From: Nitrospira sp.
Lineage (GTDB): Bacteria; Nitrospirota; Nitrospiria; Nitrospirales; Nitrospiraceae
Assembly (NCBI GenBank): GCA_030653545.1
Contig: JAURZE010000013.1
Location: forward strand, 1-64,000
Reading direction: 5' to 3'
DNA length: 64,000 nucleotides
Position 1 is the stretch's first letter. Each line of letters begins with the position of its first letter. Below, piece after piece: positions 53,098-62,888 of the stretch. The position numbers and the translations under genes were made by a program. The notes beneath the pieces were generated by a model. It searched no databases, had not been told where the DNA came from, and saw nothing but the letters and a program-made list of their open reading frames with translations.

Positions 53098-53832
53098 TCA
53101 GCCCTCGAGCTTATTCGCCCCGGTTTGACTAACCAATTGATTGGCGAGATGAAGAGACTCGATGGTGCCGGCATCGGTCCACCAGCCCTCAAGCAGATCC
53201 CACGTCAGCGTACCTGCGTTGATGTAGGCATTGTTGACGTCGGTAATTTCCAATTCGCCTCGCCCAGACGGTTTCAGCGTTTTGATAATGTCGAATACCT
53301 GTGCATCATAGAAATACAACCCTGTCACCGCATAGGCCGATCTGGGATGGGCCGGCTTTTCTTCGATCTTCAGCACACGCTCGCCTTCCAACACCGGCAC
53401 GCCGAACCGCTGCGGGTCTTTCACATCCTTCAGGAGAATCTTCGCCCCGATCTTCTGCTGCCGAAAGGCCTCGGCGGCATGAGCGATATTGCGTTCAATA
53501 ATATTGTCGCCCAAGATTACACAGATCGCCTCGCCATCCGCGAAATGTTCCGCCAGCCGAAGCGCATCGGCAATCCCGCCCTCCCCTTCCTGATAGGTAT
53601 AGTTCAGGTGTCTCAACCCGAATTCCTTGCCGTTCCCCAGCAGCCTGAGAAAATCGCCGGCATTGTTTCCACCGGTGACGAGCATGATGTCTCGAATCCC
53701 AGCATTGACCAACGCCTGTATCGGGTAATAGATCATTGGCCGGTTATAAATCGGCAGAAGATGCTTATTCGTAACTTTCGTGAGGGGCATGAGCCGGGTT
53801 CCCAGCCCGCCTGCCAGCACAACACCTTTCAC
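53098..53832 (-). CDS. rmlA: Short glucose-1-phosphate thymidylyltransferase (RmlA-like nucleotidyltransferase)
   Basis: 244 residues. KGVVLAGGLGTRLMPLTKVTNKHLLPIYNRPMIYYP is the nucleotide loop; VTGGNNAGDFLRLLGNG, YQEGEGGIADAL, VILGDNII and VKDPQRFGVPVLEG, EITDVNNAYI follow. Shorter than E. coli RmlA (about 290) and similar to the short thymidylyltransferase class, so the sugar it loads could also be another hexose. In this place it should supply dTDP-glucose to rmlB. The 140-base gap to the next gene shows no clear feature. Confidence 0.88.
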   Translation of the reverse strand: MKGVVLAGGLGTRLMPLTKVTNKHLLPIYNRPMIYYPIQALVNAGIRDIMLVTGGNNAGDFLRLLGNGKEFGLRHLNYTYQEGEGGIADALRLAEHFADGEAICVILGDNIIERNIAHAAEAFRQQKIGAKILLKDVKDPQRFGVPVLEGERVLKIEEKPAHPRSAYAVTGLYFYDAQVFDIIKTLKPSGRGELEITDVNNAYINAGTLTWDLLEGWWTDAGTIESLHLANQLVSQTGANKLEG

Positions 53833-53972
53833 AATCAGTCCCTCCCCATCTGAGCCATCTGCACCGCCCCTGCCTCGTTTATATCGGTTGATGCCCGTTA
53901 GAACTATAGAGGGAAGAGGCTGTTTTTCCTACCAGATCTGCAGTCAACGATGGAGGCGGGGAAGGCACATGG

Positions 53973-55865
53973 TCAGGACACCCGTTGAGGAACCGACGGC
54001 GTGAAACTCGGAATCCGTTGCCGGAGTTGCAGCAGGAGGTCGTCTTCATTCCACTGTAGGAGATTCGTTCCAAGCTGATCCAGCCAGCGGTCGAGATCGG
54101 CCTGCGGGAGCGGGCTGACCGCACGATTGATCTTTTCATGGGCCGTTGATTCGGTCTGTTCACTTTCATCAAACAGCTCCTCGTACAGCTTCTCCCCCGG
54201 ACGCAACCCGGTGAACTGGATTTCGATGTCCTTACCCGGCACCAAGCCGGAAAGCACGATCATGTTCCGGGCCAAATCCACAATCTTGATCTGCTCACCC
54301 ATATCAAGCACAAACACATCCCCGCCTTGCCCGATCACACTCGCTTGCAGCACCAGCTGAACGGCTTCAGGAATCGTCATGAAGAATCGTTTGATCTCCG
54401 GATCCGTCACCGTAATCGGGCCGCCTTTGCGAATCTGCTCCGTAAACAAAGGCACGACACTGCCGTTACTCCCCAAGACATTCCCGAAGCGGACCACGGT
54501 ATATTTGGTCCGACCGCGGTGATTAAACCCCTGAATGACCTGCTCCGCTATGCGCTTGGTCACACCCATCACACTCGTGGGATTGACGGCTTTGTCCGTT
54601 GAAATCAACACAAACCGATCGACCCCCGCCGCCAACGCCGCTTCAGCGACGATACGGGTGCCCAGCACATTGTTCCGAACTGCCTCCTTCGGATTCAGCT
54701 CCATCAACGGCACATGTTTGTGGGCCGCCGCATGAAAAACGAGGTCAGGACCCGTCTGACGAAACACTTCGGCCACCCGTTCAGGAACCGTGACATCGCC
54801 GATGATAGGAAGAACACCGACCGCAGGAAATGTCGCACGCAGCTCTAACAGCAACGCATGAAGGGAGTTTTCATAACGTTCGAACAGCACCAAGGATTCC
54901 GGTCGATACGAAGCGATCTGGCGGCACAACTCGGATCCGATCGATCCTCCCGCCCCTGTTACTAACACCGTCTTACCCGCGATCAGCGGATGCAATTCCT
55001 GCCGGTCGGTCTGAATCGGTTCGCGCTGGAGCAGATCTTCCAGACTCATCGGTCGCACTTGCTGGAGCGATACCGGATCGCCCAAGAGCTGCTTCATATT
55101 CGGCAGGATCTTGATCGGCGCCGTACAGCCTTCAGATGCAGCGAGAATCTTCTGCTTGGTGCCGGTCCCGGCAGACGGCAGGGCCACAATGATCTCGTGG
55201 ACTTCCAGCCGATCCGCAGCCCGCTTGATGTCAGCGATCGTCCCGACCACGGGCACCCCGTGAATCTTCATCTTTCGCTTCACGGGATCATCGTCGATGA
55301 ATCCCACCGGACGGCTGTTGAAGCTGGGGTCTGACAACATGTCTCTGACCAATAGTTCTCCGGCATGCCCAGCTCCCACAATAAGGACCCGCCGAGCCGT
55401 GGGGCCAACAATCTGAAGCCATTCCCGAAACCAGCGAACCACCAGCCTGATGCCGGCAATGTAGACCCCGCTCAGGAGGCCCGTCAGGACAATAACAGAC
55501 CGGGGATATTGGGTCTGTCCAAGGGCCAGGTGGGTGAAAAGCCAAAACGCTCCAGAACTCGCAAGAGAGGCCAAAAAGATTCGACGCAGATCATGCAGCC
55601 CGACATAACGCCATAATCCGCTTTGGATGCCGAATAGCCACAACCCGCCCCAATAGATCAACAGCACAAGAGGCAGATACCGCCACATCATTCGATCAAA
55701 AGGTGGCGGAACGTCCCCTTCAAATCGAAGGGCGAACGCGCTCAAATGCGCGCCCACAATTAGTCCCAGATGAGTGGCTAAGACGAGGAGCGAGCGAGAT
55801 CGCAGCACAAGCTGGCCATACCTCTGTACGGCCCATTGAAACAGCGTAATTGCCAGACGCCTCAC
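53973..55865 (-). CDS. Membrane-anchored FlaA1/WbpM-type nucleotide-sugar 4,6-dehydratase
   Basis: 630 residues. Four N-terminal helices (about 20-140), a CoA-binding-like Rossmann domain (RVLIVGAGHAGELLVRDM), then a long SDR domain: TVLVTGAGGSIGSELCRQ, HAAAHKHVPLMELNPKEAVRNN, LISTDKAVNPTSVMGVTKRIAEQ. In place of the usual YxxxK the motif is M-x3-K, which is the Ser-Met-Lys triad of the PglF/WbpM class. Makes UDP-4-keto-6-deoxy-HexNAc for surface glycans. It precedes the rml genes in transcription. Confidence 0.93.
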   Translation of the reverse strand: MRRLAITLFQWAVQRYGQLVLRSRSLLVLATHLGLIVGAHLSAFALRFEGDVPPPFDRMMWRYLPLVLLIYWGGLWLFGIQSGLWRYVGLHDLRRIFLASLASSGAFWLFTHLALGQTQYPRSVIVLTGLLSGVYIAGIRLVVRWFREWLQIVGPTARRVLIVGAGHAGELLVRDMLSDPSFNSRPVGFIDDDPVKRKMKIHGVPVVGTIADIKRAADRLEVHEIIVALPSAGTGTKQKILAASEGCTAPIKILPNMKQLLGDPVSLQQVRPMSLEDLLQREPIQTDRQELHPLIAGKTVLVTGAGGSIGSELCRQIASYRPESLVLFERYENSLHALLLELRATFPAVGVLPIIGDVTVPERVAEVFRQTGPDLVFHAAAHKHVPLMELNPKEAVRNNVLGTRIVAEAALAAGVDRFVLISTDKAVNPTSVMGVTKRIAEQVIQGFNHRGRTKYTVVRFGNVLGSNGSVVPLFTEQIRKGGPITVTDPEIKRFFMTIPEAVQLVLQASVIGQGGDVFVLDMGEQIKIVDLARNMIVLSGLVPGKDIEIQFTGLRPGEKLYEELFDESEQTESTAHEKINRAVSPLPQADLDRWLDQLGTNLLQWNEDDLLLQLRQRIPSFTPSVPQRVS

Positions 55866-55886
55866 AAACTTCCCCTCATATTCTCG

Positions 55887-57050
55887 TCAGGCCTCCACGA
55901 TGGCTGGATGCCGGTGTTGCCGCGGAAGCATCTGCTCTGCCACTTCGATAACCCGCCTCACCGGAAGCTGCTGCAGACAGTCGCTCACACTACTTACGTG
56001 ACGCCCGCAGCCTTCGTGAAGGCATGGCACGCAATCGCCTTCTCCCTGCAGCACGTAGACATTGCCTTGTCGTTGGGACCCTGCCTTCTTCCAAGGGCTT
56101 GGGGAATCGGCAGGCCAATCGTTCGGCCACGGCCCCCACTTAACCGGATTCGAGGGACCGAACAGTGCAATGGTCGGCACGCCAAGCGCCGCAGCCATAT
56201 GTGTCACGGCGGTATCCGTCCCAACATAGAGCGCCGCCCGGCTCAGTATGGACCCAAGCGCGCGCAACGTGACCAGGCCAGTCAGATTAATGACGTCGGA
56301 AGGGAGCCCTTCCAATATCCGGGCGACTGTAACACGCTCATCTGCGGAAGTCCCTCCCACCACCACGACTTTTAGACCACAGTCCCTGATCCATCGACCC
56401 AGCATGGCCCAGCCAGACACAGTCCAAGCCTTATAGACAAACTTGGGCGTCACATGAAGAACGGCGTAGCGCTCGCTTCCCTCCATACCCGGAAACACCG
56501 CTCGCGCAGCCACCTCATCTACAGCTGCCCAGGTCACAACCGGGGTCGCAATCGCGGGCACTCCGAGCAACTTGAGTAAACGCAGATTCATGGACACCGT
56601 ATGCGTATCGTAACTGTCGAATGATTCCTGGGCATCAAGCAACAACCGCTTCCACCAGGACTTCCGCTCAGGAGTGACGGTCGCCACAGAACGCCGGCCG
56701 GCCGCCCAGACATAGAACACCGGTCGGTCACCAGGCAAAACCGACAAAGCAAGATCGTAACGGCGCCAAATCTTCGACAGCAGCGTCAACGACTCCCGGA
56801 CAGAAGCTCTCGTGGGTATGGTCCACACTCGGCGGATATCTGGGTTGGCGGCGACAACGTCCTCCGTCCCGCTGAACACCAGCATGTCGATCGCAGTATG
56901 AGGCGCAGCGGCCTTCAGCGAGCGGATAACCGGCGTGGCCAGTAACACGTCGCCGATTCGTCTGGTGCAGACCACCAGCACGCTTTCATACGCCTTGTTC
57001 ACCGCCACCTTCCATCGAATCGCTGCCACACGGGCCGTAAGCCCCCTCAA
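55887..57050 (-). CDS. Glycosyltransferase family 9 (heptosyltransferase-like)
   Basis: 387 residues. VLVVCTRRIGDVLLATPVIRSLKAA and DMLVFSGTEDVVAANPDIRRVW form the N-terminal Rossmann half; VVVGGTSADERVTV, NLTGLVTLRALGSILSRAALYVGTDTAVTHMAAALGVPTIALFGPSNPVKWGPW is the diagnostic C-terminal half. Probably adds heptose or another sugar to the LPS core. ATGA overlap with the GT4 gene. Confidence 0.92.
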   Translation of the reverse strand: MRGLTARVAAIRWKVAVNKAYESVLVVCTRRIGDVLLATPVIRSLKAAAPHTAIDMLVFSGTEDVVAANPDIRRVWTIPTRASVRESLTLLSKIWRRYDLALSVLPGDRPVFYVWAAGRRSVATVTPERKSWWKRLLLDAQESFDSYDTHTVSMNLRLLKLLGVPAIATPVVTWAAVDEVAARAVFPGMEGSERYAVLHVTPKFVYKAWTVSGWAMLGRWIRDCGLKVVVVGGTSADERVTVARILEGLPSDVINLTGLVTLRALGSILSRAALYVGTDTAVTHMAAALGVPTIALFGPSNPVKWGPWPNDWPADSPSPWKKAGSQRQGNVYVLQGEGDCVPCLHEGCGRHVSSVSDCLQQLPVRRVIEVAEQMLPRQHRHPAIVEA

Positions 57051-58249
57051 GCTCCTTGGACGATCTGCCTACCCAAAGACCTCGCGCAAATGACGTCTTG
57101 ATAGGCTGCTACTGTCACCGCAGCGGTCTTGTCCCAGGTGAGTTGACGTACCAATTGCTGTCCCTTCTCCGCCATCTGCTGTCGGACATGAGGGTCCATG
57201 AGTTTGAGCAGGGCCGCCGCGATCTCCTCCGGGTCCTGAGGGTTCGAGAGAATCACCGCTTCTCCATGTCGAATCAATTCGGCAGTTCCATTATACGTCG
57301 ATGAACTCATGACCGTGGCAACCCCAGCCGCCATGGCTTCAAGCGGGGCAAGCGGACAGGGGTCAGCCAGGGTCGGAAGAACATACATATCAGCGATGGG
57401 ATAGATCCGATCAATACTGTCGACCAATCCCAAAAACCGAACTTCGGAACCCAGCTGCAAGCTATCGACCAGCTTCTTGTAGGACTCGATTCGCTCCCCT
57501 CCGCCACCAGCAATGAGCAACTTGAATTGCGCGCGCGGCACTTTGGCAAAACCTTGCAGGAGCGCATCCAATCCCTTCCTTTTGAACTCCGTCCCGACAA
57601 ACAAAACAACCAGGTCATGGATCCCGATATCCCATCGAGCTCGAAGTTCGTCCCGATCCTGCTTCGAAGCAGCCAGGGTTTCCGGCGGCACCTCGACTCC
57701 GGTATAGGCCAGTCTGAACCGCTCATCAGGAAGGGGATACTGCGATTGAACATTTCGCTTGACCTGATCCGACACCGCAATCACGACACGCGCCGGATCG
57801 TCAGCAAACTGTTCCCGCTCCAGCCACATCCAAGCAAGTTTCCGGGGACTCACCGCCATCCTCATCCAACCCAGCATCCGTTTCCACGGTCTCTCTGCTG
57901 CGATGCCGGAAGACTTGAAACACGGCGATTGCACCGTCATCACATCGAAGGCCGACACCTTTTCAAACGAATGCACCACGTCAAAGCCCTGCACGACCGC
58001 CCTGCGACAACAATAGGAGAACAACAGCTGATTCAACCAGGCCGGCTTGCGACACACTCTGGGGATCTTGTGGAACGTAATAGATTCAGGCCCGGCAAAC
58101 GACCACTCCTGCGCAAACACATGCATCTCGTGATCTGACGCCAGGCGCCGCACGACCTCCATGGCATACTTTTCCGCGCCCCCGGTGCGCAGAAATCGCT
58201 TGATCAGCACCGCGACTCTGAGCCTGGGAAGAGGATCGATCAATGGCAA
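57047..58249 (-). CDS. Glycosyltransferase family 4 (WaaG-like)
   Basis: 400 residues. RVAVLIKRFLRTGGAEKYAMEVVRRLA, DVVHSFEKVSAFDVMTVQSPCF, VIAVSDQVKRNVQSQYP, VLFVGTEFKRKGLDALLQGFAKVP and DMYVLPTLADPCPLAPLEAMAAGVATVMSS (E-x7-E type) are the GT-B landmarks. Similar to LPS glucosyltransferase WaaG. Ends four bases into the GT9 gene. Sugar and acceptor unknown. Confidence 0.93.
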   Translation of the reverse strand: MPLIDPLPRLRVAVLIKRFLRTGGAEKYAMEVVRRLASDHEMHVFAQEWSFAGPESITFHKIPRVCRKPAWLNQLLFSYCCRRAVVQGFDVVHSFEKVSAFDVMTVQSPCFKSSGIAAERPWKRMLGWMRMAVSPRKLAWMWLEREQFADDPARVVIAVSDQVKRNVQSQYPLPDERFRLAYTGVEVPPETLAASKQDRDELRARWDIGIHDLVVLFVGTEFKRKGLDALLQGFAKVPRAQFKLLIAGGGGERIESYKKLVDSLQLGSEVRFLGLVDSIDRIYPIADMYVLPTLADPCPLAPLEAMAAGVATVMSSSTYNGTAELIRHGEAVILSNPQDPEEIAAALLKLMDPHVRQQMAEKGQQLVRQLTWDKTAAVTVAAYQDVICARSLGRQIVQGA

Positions 58250-58252
58250 CGC

Positions 58253-59149
58253 CTACCTTGAACACTTCCGAAGGAACACCAGCATGTCATGCCCTTTGCC
58301 GAACAGGCGAGCCGGCATCGCCAGAATTTCTGTTGCGATTCTGAGCAGACGATACGATACATAACCGGCCTCCTTCCGCTCCGCCAGAGAGACCCGCCGG
58401 GTTTCGCTCCGCTCGACATCAAATCCGCACCGCCGCGCCAGTATGGCCAGCGAGTTCGGATTAAAAAAGCTGATATGGCCACCGTGCTCCGCCACCTGAA
58501 AATATCCCCAGCGGGCGCCAACCAACCGGACCGTCCAACTCGCGCCATTGCCCGTTCCCACCACGAGCACTCCATTCGGCTTGAGTATCCGCCACACCTC
58601 TCTCAACAGCGCACTGGGATCCGGAAGATGTTCAATGACCTCCATCAGGGTCACCGCATCGAAACTCGATGCGGGAAAGTGTGCATCCTCGAGATACCCG
58701 TGAAAGACTTTCAATCCGGTGCTCTTGGCAAAATCCGCCGCTTGCGCCGCAGGCTCGACCCCTTCGGCATCGAACCCCTGCGTCACCGCGCTTTGAAGCA
58801 ACGCCCCGCTGGAACAGCCGATATCGAGCAGCCTGGCACCCCTCCCCGACTCAGAACGAATGAGGGCTCGCACCGTCCCAAACAACTTGGCAGCCCGAGC
58901 ATCGTGCCGGCGCTGTGTGCGCAGTGTCGGGAGCGTCCCTCTCGGCGTATCGAACTCTTTCATCGAGCTGGCATAGGCTGTTGCTGTAATCTGACTGACG
59001 AGCTGGCCGCACGACTGACAGCGCCGCAACGGCCCTTCCGGCAACACAATCGTTGTTTCGGCCAACGTGTCCGAGCACCCGACCGGGCAACACTCGATCA
59101 ACCGCCCGCTGTCAATCAGACCGGCGTTTCTGCCATCGCTACCGCTCAT
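58253..59149 (-). CDS. Class I methyltransferase with N-terminal zinc-ribbon-like part
   Basis: 298 residues from ATG 59149, in an ATGA junction with the upstream gene. Cysteines CCPVGC and RRCQSCGQL at residues 20-50 form a likely zinc ribbon. The methyltransferase core: LLDIGCSSGALLQSA, DAEGVEPAAQAADFA, FDAVTLMEVIEHLPDPSALLREVWRILKPNGVLVVGTGN, EHGGHISFFNPNSLAIL. Typical of sugar or lipid-carrier methyltransferases in polysaccharide clusters. Substrate unknown. Confidence 0.9.
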   Translation of the reverse strand: MSGSDGRNAGLIDSGRLIECCPVGCSDTLAETTIVLPEGPLRRCQSCGQLVSQITATAYASSMKEFDTPRGTLPTLRTQRRHDARAAKLFGTVRALIRSESGRGARLLDIGCSSGALLQSAVTQGFDAEGVEPAAQAADFAKSTGLKVFHGYLEDAHFPASSFDAVTLMEVIEHLPDPSALLREVWRILKPNGVLVVGTGNGASWTVRLVGARWGYFQVAEHGGHISFFNPNSLAILARRCGFDVERSETRRVSLAERKEAGYVSYRLLRIATEILAMPARLFGKGHDMLVFLRKCSR

Positions 59150-59967
59150 CTTGCCCCCATCAGATATCGGTTGACCCCGACAACCGCTTCCGTGTCCTTG
59201 GTTCGCAGGACCTGATCCAGTCGCGTCCGGTTCTCCTCCAGCCGACTTCTCGCCTGCTCTTGATGCCACAAATGAAACACCGGCGCGGCATAGCGCGCTG
59301 ACTTGTGCTTGACACCGCTCCGCAACAGTCGAATGACCATGTCAGAATCCTCCAATCCCCAGCCTTCATACGCCTCATCCAAACCGTTCACGCGTAAAAG
59401 ATCGTTCCGCCAGGCTGACAGATTGCAGGTCTTCATCCCTTCCCATCGGTTTGGGGCCCACTTACGCAACACGCCGTCCGGCAATACCAGGAGCGGCAAG
59501 AGGCGGTTGATATCGCGGCGGGCCCAGGAGCAGGCCCACTGCACCCATGACCACTGATGAGCCGGAAGATGCTCGCGCAAGACGCGCTGCGTACACCCGG
59601 CAGACAACAGCACTCGATTCGCGCCGAGAAAATATCCCGGCTCCGCCAGGCGCTTGTGCGCCCCTACAAACAGCCGGGACGGAATGCAATCCCCGTCGGT
59701 AAAGATAATATAGTCCGCTGTCGTGGCGGCGACCGCTCGATTCCGAATGGCGGCGGCACGAAAGCCTCGATCCTCCTGCCACACATGCCGAACAGAGCCC
59801 TTACTCCGACGCTGAAAACCTTGAATGACCGCAGCGGTCTCGGACGTCGACCCGTCATCGGCCACCACCAGCTCAAAGTCCTGATCGGTCTGCGCCTCAA
59901 ATCCCGCCAAGACGGCGCCCAGGGCATCGGGGCGATTATAGGTCGTGACAATGACGGCGGTCTTCAT
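59146..59967 (-). CDS. Glycosyltransferase family 2
   Basis: 273 residues from ATG 59967. KTAVIVTTYNRPDALGAVLAGFEAQT and ADDGSTSETAAVIQGF give the nucleotide-binding half; IIFTDGDCIPSRLFVGAH is the DxD-type metal motif and GWGLEDSDMVIRLLRSGVKH is a C-terminal galactosyltransferase-like segment. GT-A fold; sugar not known. ATGA overlaps at both ends with neighbouring genes. Confidence 0.92.
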   Translation of the reverse strand: MKTAVIVTTYNRPDALGAVLAGFEAQTDQDFELVVADDGSTSETAAVIQGFQRRSKGSVRHVWQEDRGFRAAAIRNRAVAATTADYIIFTDGDCIPSRLFVGAHKRLAEPGYFLGANRVLLSAGCTQRVLREHLPAHQWSWVQWACSWARRDINRLLPLLVLPDGVLRKWAPNRWEGMKTCNLSAWRNDLLRVNGLDEAYEGWGLEDSDMVIRLLRSGVKHKSARYAAPVFHLWHQEQARSRLEENRTRLDQVLRTKDTEAVVGVNRYLMGAR

Positions 59968-60764
59968 GCCGATGGCGATCCGCCAGGCCGGCGCAGCGGA
60001 GCCTGCGTAGGAAGCGGCCAATGTTCTTGCGCTTCATATCGCTTGGCATACCGATAAAACGTACCCTCGAAATTCCCGAACGCAATCACGAATCCAGGCC
60101 AGCCGTCCAGGAATCCCTTCTTGAACACATAATGCTTGATGAACGACCAGACACCATGCGCCAGAGCCTGCCCCATCGACACGCGCTTGTCTGCAATCTT
60201 CAACACCCCGAGGGTGGAATAGCGGTTCGCCTTCTTGAGTACTTCTTCGAAGTTTCTGAACGGAACCTGCCAGATGGCATGCTTCAACCGCCCCACGGGC
60301 TTGGGAGTCAACAATTCATAGCCTTCATGAACGGGGGACTCCACATAGGTCATCGCGCCTTTGCGGAAGAACTGGGGTTGCCTGAAATTCGGATACCAGC
60401 CGGAATGCGCCACCCATTGCCCCATGAAATAATTCCGCCGGGGCACGAGGTACGCATCATGCGCAGGGGATTCGGCCAGCAAGGAGAGAATTTCATCGCG
60501 GACTTCCGGCGTGCACTGCTCATCGGTGTCGATGCTCAGAATCCACTCGTGCGTGCACGCAGCGATGGCGCGGTTGCGCAGATGGCCGAATCCTTCAAAC
60601 GGAATCTGAACGACCCGCGCCCCCATCTCCGCCGCGATCCGATCCGTTCCGTCTGTGCTGGCGGAATCCGCCAAGACGATCTCGTCCGCCCACAGCACGC
60701 TCTTGATGGTATCCGCAATTTTACCCGCCTCGTTATAGGCAATGATGTAGACCGAGACCTTCAC
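59964..60764 (-). CDS. Glycosyltransferase family 2 (LPS core type)
   Basis: 266 residues. KVSVYIIAYNEAGKIADTIKSVLWADEIVLADSASTDGTD, ILSIDTDEQCTPEVRDEI, RRNYFMGQWVAHSGWYPNFRQPQFFRKG and a C-terminal amphipathic part near FIKHYVFKKGFLDGWPGFVIA are typical of WaaE/KdtX glucosyltransferases that act on LPS inner core. Overlaps the upstream ligase gene by four bases. Confidence 0.93.
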   Translation of the reverse strand: MKVSVYIIAYNEAGKIADTIKSVLWADEIVLADSASTDGTDRIAAEMGARVVQIPFEGFGHLRNRAIAACTHEWILSIDTDEQCTPEVRDEILSLLAESPAHDAYLVPRRNYFMGQWVAHSGWYPNFRQPQFFRKGAMTYVESPVHEGYELLTPKPVGRLKHAIWQVPFRNFEEVLKKANRYSTLGVLKIADKRVSMGQALAHGVWSFIKHYVFKKGFLDGWPGFVIAFGNFEGTFYRYAKRYEAQEHWPLPTQAPLRRPGGSPSA

Positions 60765-61999
60765 CCTGTTGCTCCTTCAGTAATAATCGGCTCAACGGGA
60801 GGCTGCGGATGGCTCTCAGCGGCTAAGAACACCCCCAGAAACGTCGCCAGCAGATGGCCTTCGACAAAAGTCCTGAAGTGTGAACTGAACAGACTGGTCA
60901 CACACCACCCGCACAGGATAGCCACCGCCAGGTTTCGATAGACCAGAGGACCGGACCGATCGCGGCCGACCGCCACCAACCAGGCGAAAAAGACGGCCAG
61001 TCCAACGATCCCCTGCTGCGCGAGGACTCCAAGATATTGATTGTGCGGATCGGTCGTCGCCAGGGACCGCCAATCATCTGAAGGATACTTTCCGGCGATG
61101 TGCTCCCGGTAGGCGTCTGGAAATCCACCGGTGCCGACCCCCACCAGCCAATGCTCCCCAATGACTTCGACCGAATTGAGATACCACACGCGACGAATGC
61201 CGAAGCTGGTCAAACCCTCAAGCTCCGATTCATGCGTCCACTCTGTGACGGCAAGCTGCACCTTGGCGTACATCCGCGGCGAGACAACCAACGCAAGCCC
61301 CAATGCCAACAACAAACCCGCGACGATCAATGTCCGGCCTCTCCAGGACGCCTTCCATGACAGCAGAACGCCCAGGCCCAGGCCCAGGATGGCATACCCG
61401 CTTCGGGAGTCGGTCACAAAGACAATATTGGTCACATACACCACTCCAAGCAGTGGCCAAATCCAAGGAACCTGTCCCATCGATTCTTTTTCCAAGATGG
61501 CCCAGACACAGATCAACGCGGCGCAGGCAAAGGCCATCCCTTGGGTACCGGAAATCCTGAGCAGATGCTCAGGCGCGCGCCACAGAGGGATCCACCCGGC
61601 TGCAGCGGCGGACGAGACGATGGCCCCCACGGCCGTCCCCCCAATAAACATGATCAGCAGCCGCTCTCTCCAGCGCCGTTCATCAAAAATCGCCAGAACC
61701 AGCACAAACCAGAGAATGGTGCGCCACTTGAACAGGTCCATCCATCGAACAGCCCATGGCACCGAGGCATAGGTCGTTCCGATCAGGACAATCCCCAGAA
61801 ATAGCATGGCCCACGTAACCGACGGCTTCGGGAGCACCCCCTTTAGACGAACCACCGCCTGCCCGCTGGCAAGGAAGGCTACGACCGCACCAACCAACCC
61901 CACCGTCCCGACTGACGGCGAGTACAAGAGGCCGACGCAGGCGACAATCACTGCGATCCGCGCAAAATCGATGAGACGATCGGACTCGATTTTAAACAT
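60761..61999 (-). CDS. O-antigen ligase-like membrane protein (WaaL/Wzy class)
   Basis: 412 residues from ATG 61999 (ATG 62008 and GTG 62020 are alternatives). About ten to twelve hydrophobic helices with a large periplasmic loop that has GVGTGGFPDAYREHIAG and TDPHNQYLGVLAQQGIVGLAVFFAWL, the PHNxxL-type motif of the Wzy_C/O-antigen ligase family. Transfers a polysaccharide to lipid A core, or polymerises it. Overlaps the GT2 gene by ATGA. Confidence 0.88.
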   Translation of the reverse strand: MFKIESDRLIDFARIAVIVACVGLLYSPSVGTVGLVGAVVAFLASGQAVVRLKGVLPKPSVTWAMLFLGIVLIGTTYASVPWAVRWMDLFKWRTILWFVLVLAIFDERRWRERLLIMFIGGTAVGAIVSSAAAAGWIPLWRAPEHLLRISGTQGMAFACAALICVWAILEKESMGQVPWIWPLLGVVYVTNIVFVTDSRSGYAILGLGLGVLLSWKASWRGRTLIVAGLLLALGLALVVSPRMYAKVQLAVTEWTHESELEGLTSFGIRRVWYLNSVEVIGEHWLVGVGTGGFPDAYREHIAGKYPSDDWRSLATTDPHNQYLGVLAQQGIVGLAVFFAWLVAVGRDRSGPLVYRNLAVAILCGWCVTSLFSSHFRTFVEGHLLATFLGVFLAAESHPQPPVEPIITEGATG

Positions 62000-62037
62000 A
62001 CCCTGCATACCTACAGACACGTGAACGAGGCGGCCGA

Positions 62038-62769
62038 TTAATAGAGATACTTTCTCCGAATTTTCTGGAGCGCCGCCGTAATCCGCCGAACGATTTTGGG
62101 AGGCGCAGGCTCCAGCACCGATTGAAACCGCCCGTTCTTACTCCCCTGTTCGACAATCGGAGGCTCGAGCCAATAAAGATCGATGCCGCATTCCCGGTCA
62201 ATCTGCTCAAACAAATTATCGATCGGCAAGGGGATTCCATGGGCTTCGATCCACTCGATGCGCTGGCGAGCTTCGTGGCTCCCGAGCACATAGGCCTCTC
62301 CCAATCGCCCGCGAGTGGACTTGTACAAATGCCGGCCCGGGACCTTCAGGCGCCGAGGCGTATAGAGATTCCCTCCGCTGCCGATGAACAGCACATGCGG
62401 AGAAGCGATGGACGAAGATTCTTGGAGCGCCGCCTGGAGCCGAGGAACAAATTGCGTAGCGAGGAGCGCATCATCCTCCAGGATCAGCGCACGCTGCCAT
62501 TGGCGTTCGACAACGAGGCGCAACGCCTGGAGATGCTTGAGCGCACAGGACCGCTGCCCGGGACTGAGCAGTTCGTCCTTAAAGTATCGCGCGGTAATCG
62601 CGGCGTCCAAATCGGCAACATCATAGGAATGGATGAACTCGTAGGCCAACCCGAGCGGCTGCAGTTGCCGTTCGATGCTCGTCCGGCGATCGACGAAATC
62701 CCTCGGATTGATGACGAGAATGCCGTCAATCGGCAACGATGCTGGCTCATCACGATCTAGAGAATCCAT
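62038..62769 (-). CDS. Glycosyltransferase family 25 (LPS biosynthesis)
   Basis: 243 residues from ATG 62769 (ATG 62787 is possible). GILVINPRDFVDRRTSIERQLQPLGLAYEFIHSYD, SCALKHLQALRLVVERQWQRALILEDDALL (ExDD metal motif) and AYVLGSHEARQRIEWIEAHGIPLPIDNLFEQ are the GT25 signature set. Adds galactose or glucose to LOS or LPS in other bacteria. Confidence 0.9.
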   Translation of the reverse strand: MDSLDRDEPASLPIDGILVINPRDFVDRRTSIERQLQPLGLAYEFIHSYDVADLDAAITARYFKDELLSPGQRSCALKHLQALRLVVERQWQRALILEDDALLATQFVPRLQAALQESSSIASPHVLFIGSGGNLYTPRRLKVPGRHLYKSTRGRLGEAYVLGSHEARQRIEWIEAHGIPLPIDNLFEQIDRECGIDLYWLEPPIVEQGSKNGRFQSVLEPAPPKIVRRITAALQKIRRKYLY

Positions 62770-62888
62770 CAAGGTTCCGGAGACCATCCTCCATCCTGCC
62801 CACGTCAACTCGAATGACCCGCGAGACACTCCCTCTCCAGGCCGGCATCACCGAACGTCTCGCTACTCTGCCCCAAGGACGCGCAGAC